Source: Bacteroidales bacterium (lineage in GTDB: Bacteria > Bacteroidota > Bacteroidia > Bacteroidales > JAAYJT01). From it: DNA of 35,237 nt. Under the pieces are notes generated by a model. That model saw only the letters and a program-made list of their open reading frames with translations. It had not been told where the DNA came from and ran no database searches. Position numbers and translations under genes: made by a program. The stretch is taken from NCBI GenBank assembly GCA_012522795.1, contig JAAYJT010000013.1:1-35237 (forward strand), given 5' to 3'. Below, piece by piece: positions 33,887-35,237 of this stretch; within the stretch, counting starts at the first letter, position 1; the number at the start of each line of letters is the position of its first letter.

Positions 33887-34936
33887 ATGAAAGGGAAACT
33901 AACATTTGTAACAGTAGCAACTGTCATGATTTTACTAATGACCGGAATGATAATTTCAAGTTGTACTAAAGAAGGACCTGAAGGCAAACCTGGACTCGAT
34001 GGGATAGATGGCAAAGATGGAGCTGAAAGCTGTAGTTCATGCCATAATTTTTCTGAAATATTACTTGCAAAGATAAGTCAGTATCAAAATTCAGTTCATG
34101 CTAAAGGAGCTACTTTAGACCATAATAATCAAGGCTGCGGGCACTGTCATACAAGTATGGGGTTCAGAAATTACTTAACTGACGGTACAATTGCCACTGT
34201 TAATAATCCCACACCAATAAACTGCCGTACTTGCCATCCTATTCACGAATCGTACACACTTAATGATTATGGACTTAGAACCAGTGTACCGGTAAACTTG
34301 TTATTGGGTGAAGGTGAATATGATTATGACAATTCAAACCTATGCGCCAACTGTCATCAGGCGCATGATCTTAATCCATATCCTGTTGCTGGTGGAGACT
34401 CTTTGTCAATTGCCAGTAAATATTATGGTCCTCACCATGCTCCTCATGTTAATATGCTTATTGGTAAAGGACCTTATCAGATTCCCGGAAGTATGGAATA
34501 TTTAAATTCGCCACATACCATAGTTGTTAAAAGTGGTTGTGTTACATGCCATATGGGCGATGCTACCGGAAACTGGGCTGGAGGTCATCAGATGAATATT
34601 GAATACAGGAACAGCTATGGAGCTATTGCATACCAATATACCGGCTGCTTAAGTTCAGGATGCCACGAAACAACAGCAGAGGTAACAGCAAAAATTAATC
34701 CTAATCGTGCAGAAATTCAGGGACTTCTGTCAGAATTAAAAACAAAATTATTGGATAAAGATTTAATGGATCCTGACGGATATATCAGACCCAATAAGAA
34801 AATGAGTCAGATGGACCTTGCATGCTTCATTAATTATAAATTTGTTTCTGAAGATAACAGTTACGGAGCACATAATTACCGATTTACTAAAGCACTGCTG
34901 GTTAATACATTAGAATATATTAATCCTCCGAGATAA
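33887..34936 (+). CDS. Hexaheme lipoprotein cytochrome with collagen-like stalk
   Basis: A 349-residue predicted lipoprotein: signal peptide with hydrophobic core (7-24) and lipobox SSC with C26. Residues 30-47 are six exact Gly-X-Y triplets (GPEGKPGLDGIDGKDGAE), a collagen-like stalk directly after the lipid anchor. Heme sites follow: CSSCH (49-53), CGHCH (84-88), CRTCH (113-117), CANCH (153-157), CVTCH (218-222), and one unusual C-x4-CH site CLSSGCH (254-260). Many free His (for example 71, 79, 120, 160, 183, 184, 187, 210, 234) may be distal ligands. The last 80 residues have no hemes. It is probably the outer-membrane or surface end of the electron path, but could also be a reductase for an unknown substrate. 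Confidence 0.88.
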   Translation: MKGKLTFVTVATVMILLMTGMIISSCTKEGPEGKPGLDGIDGKDGAESCSSCHNFSEILLAKISQYQNSVHAKGATLDHNNQGCGHCHTSMGFRNYLTDGTIATVNNPTPINCRTCHPIHESYTLNDYGLRTSVPVNLLLGEGEYDYDNSNLCANCHQAHDLNPYPVAGGDSLSIASKYYGPHHAPHVNMLIGKGPYQIPGSMEYLNSPHTIVVKSGCVTCHMGDATGNWAGGHQMNIEYRNSYGAIAYQYTGCLSSGCHETTAEVTAKINPNRAEIQGLLSELKTKLLDKDLMDPDGYIRPNKKMSQMDLACFINYKFVSEDNSYGAHNYRFTKALLVNTLEYINPPR

Positions 34937-34975
34937 TATTTGTGATTGAAATACATTTTTTTGGAACCTCTTTTG

Positions 34976-35010
34976 AAAGCCATCTGTTTAACGGGTGGCT
35001 TTTAAATTTT
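34976..35010 (+). terminator. Terminator of the cytochrome operon
   Basis: A 7-bp stem AAAGCCA (34976-34982) with TGGCTTT (34996-35002), 13-base loop, followed by an A/T-rich run with several T. It lies 40 bases after the last stop codon. Confidence 0.75.
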
Positions 35011-35043
35011 TAAATAAATAGTGTTGAAAAATAATTCAAACAT

Positions 35044-35074
35044 ATTGCAGAATCAAAAATAATTTTTACTTTTG
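35044..35074 (+). promoter_or_regulatory. Promoter of tRNA-Asn
   Basis: ATTG (35044-35047), 19-base spacer, TACTTTTG (35067-35074), an exact TAnnTTTG. The tRNA begins 16 bases after the -7 element, consistent with a very short leader. Confidence 0.7.
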
Positions 35075-35090
35075 CAGACCGAAATAATAA

Positions 35091-35164
35091 TCCTCCTTAG
35101 CTCAGTTGGTTAGAGCATCTGACTGTTAATCAGAGGGTCGCTGGTTCAAGTCCAGCAGGGGGAG
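35091..35164 (+). tRNA. tRNA-Asn (anticodon GTT)
   Basis: A 74-base tRNA with full cloverleaf: acceptor TCCTCCT (35091-35097) pairs with AGGGGGA (35157-35163) with one T-G wobble; D arm GCTC..GAGC; anticodon stem TCTGA/TCAGA around loop CTGTTAA with anticodon GTT at 35125-35127; T arm GCTGG-TTCAAGT-CCAGC. The discriminator base is G. CCA is not fully encoded (CAA follows), so it must be added by the nucleotidyltransferase. It has its own promoter and terminator. Confidence 0.97.
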
Positions 35165-35170
35165 CAAATC

Positions 35171-35195
35171 AAAGAGGCAGCAAAGCCTCTTTTTT
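35171..35195 (+). terminator. Terminator of tRNA-Asn
   Basis: An 8-bp stem AAAGAGGC (35171-35178) with GCCTCTTT (35185-35192), 6-base loop, running into a T tract. It starts 6 bases after the tRNA. Confidence 0.92.
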
Positions 35196-35237
35196 GTTTA
35201 TGTATTATCTTTATATTATTGTTTCTCAGAGGGTTAA

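Overview
The window reads as the chromosome of an AT-rich, probably anaerobic or facultative member of the Bacteroidota (Bacteroidales/Marinilabiliales-like). The signs are the gene order of the division and cell-wall cluster, an FtsL-like protein of the Bacteroidota type, a long MraY with an extra loop, DUF5777 and DUF6132 proteins, weak Shine-Dalgarno sequences, several promoters matching the Bacteroidota -7 element TAnnTTTG, and a glycine-lipid-type acyltransferase pair. No insertion sequence, prophage, integrase or CRISPR array was seen; every region looks like settled chromosome.

Region 1 (145-15993, minus strand) is one tightly packed dcw operon in the order mraZ, rsmH, ftsL-like, ftsI, murE, mraY, murD, ftsW, murG, murC, ftsQ, ftsA, ftsZ, yqeY. 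It makes the UDP-MurNAc-peptide and lipid-linked precursors and builds the divisome. murF and ddl are not in the cluster. The operon is headed by a TAnnTTTG promoter overlapped by three 10-bp-spaced MraZ boxes (16039-16065), which suggests autoregulation.

Region 2 (16289-18790, plus strand) holds a PlsC-like O-acyltransferase and a GNAT-type N-acyltransferase resembling the glycine-lipid enzymes GlsA/GlsB, followed by the ribosome-assembly GTPase engB. Region 3 (18819-24347) has a biotin carrier and a carboxyltransferase (propionyl/methylmalonyl-CoA type), a YjbR protein, a small DUF6132 membrane protein and MutS2.

Region 4 (24547-29490) has a dihydroorotate-dehydrogenase-like flavoprotein that appears to lack the catalytic Cys, divergent from the large homodimer-type pyruvate:ferredoxin oxidoreductase gene nifJ. 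Both have clear terminators.

Region 5 (29538-34936) is the most interesting. A Crp/Fnr regulator is divergent from a six-gene cytochrome operon: monoheme lipoprotein, DUF5777 beta-barrel, monoheme cytochrome c, heptaheme membrane cytochrome, b-type cytochrome, and a hexaheme lipoprotein with a collagen-like Gly-X-Y stalk. A perfect 24-bp palindrome with an exact FNR core (TTGAT-N4-ATCAA) lies between regulator and operon. Together they encode 15 predicted c-type hemes plus b hemes, and they could carry electrons from menaquinol across the periplasm to the outer membrane under oxygen or redox control. The terminal acceptor is not evident. The window closes with a tRNA-Asn gene that has its own promoter and terminator.
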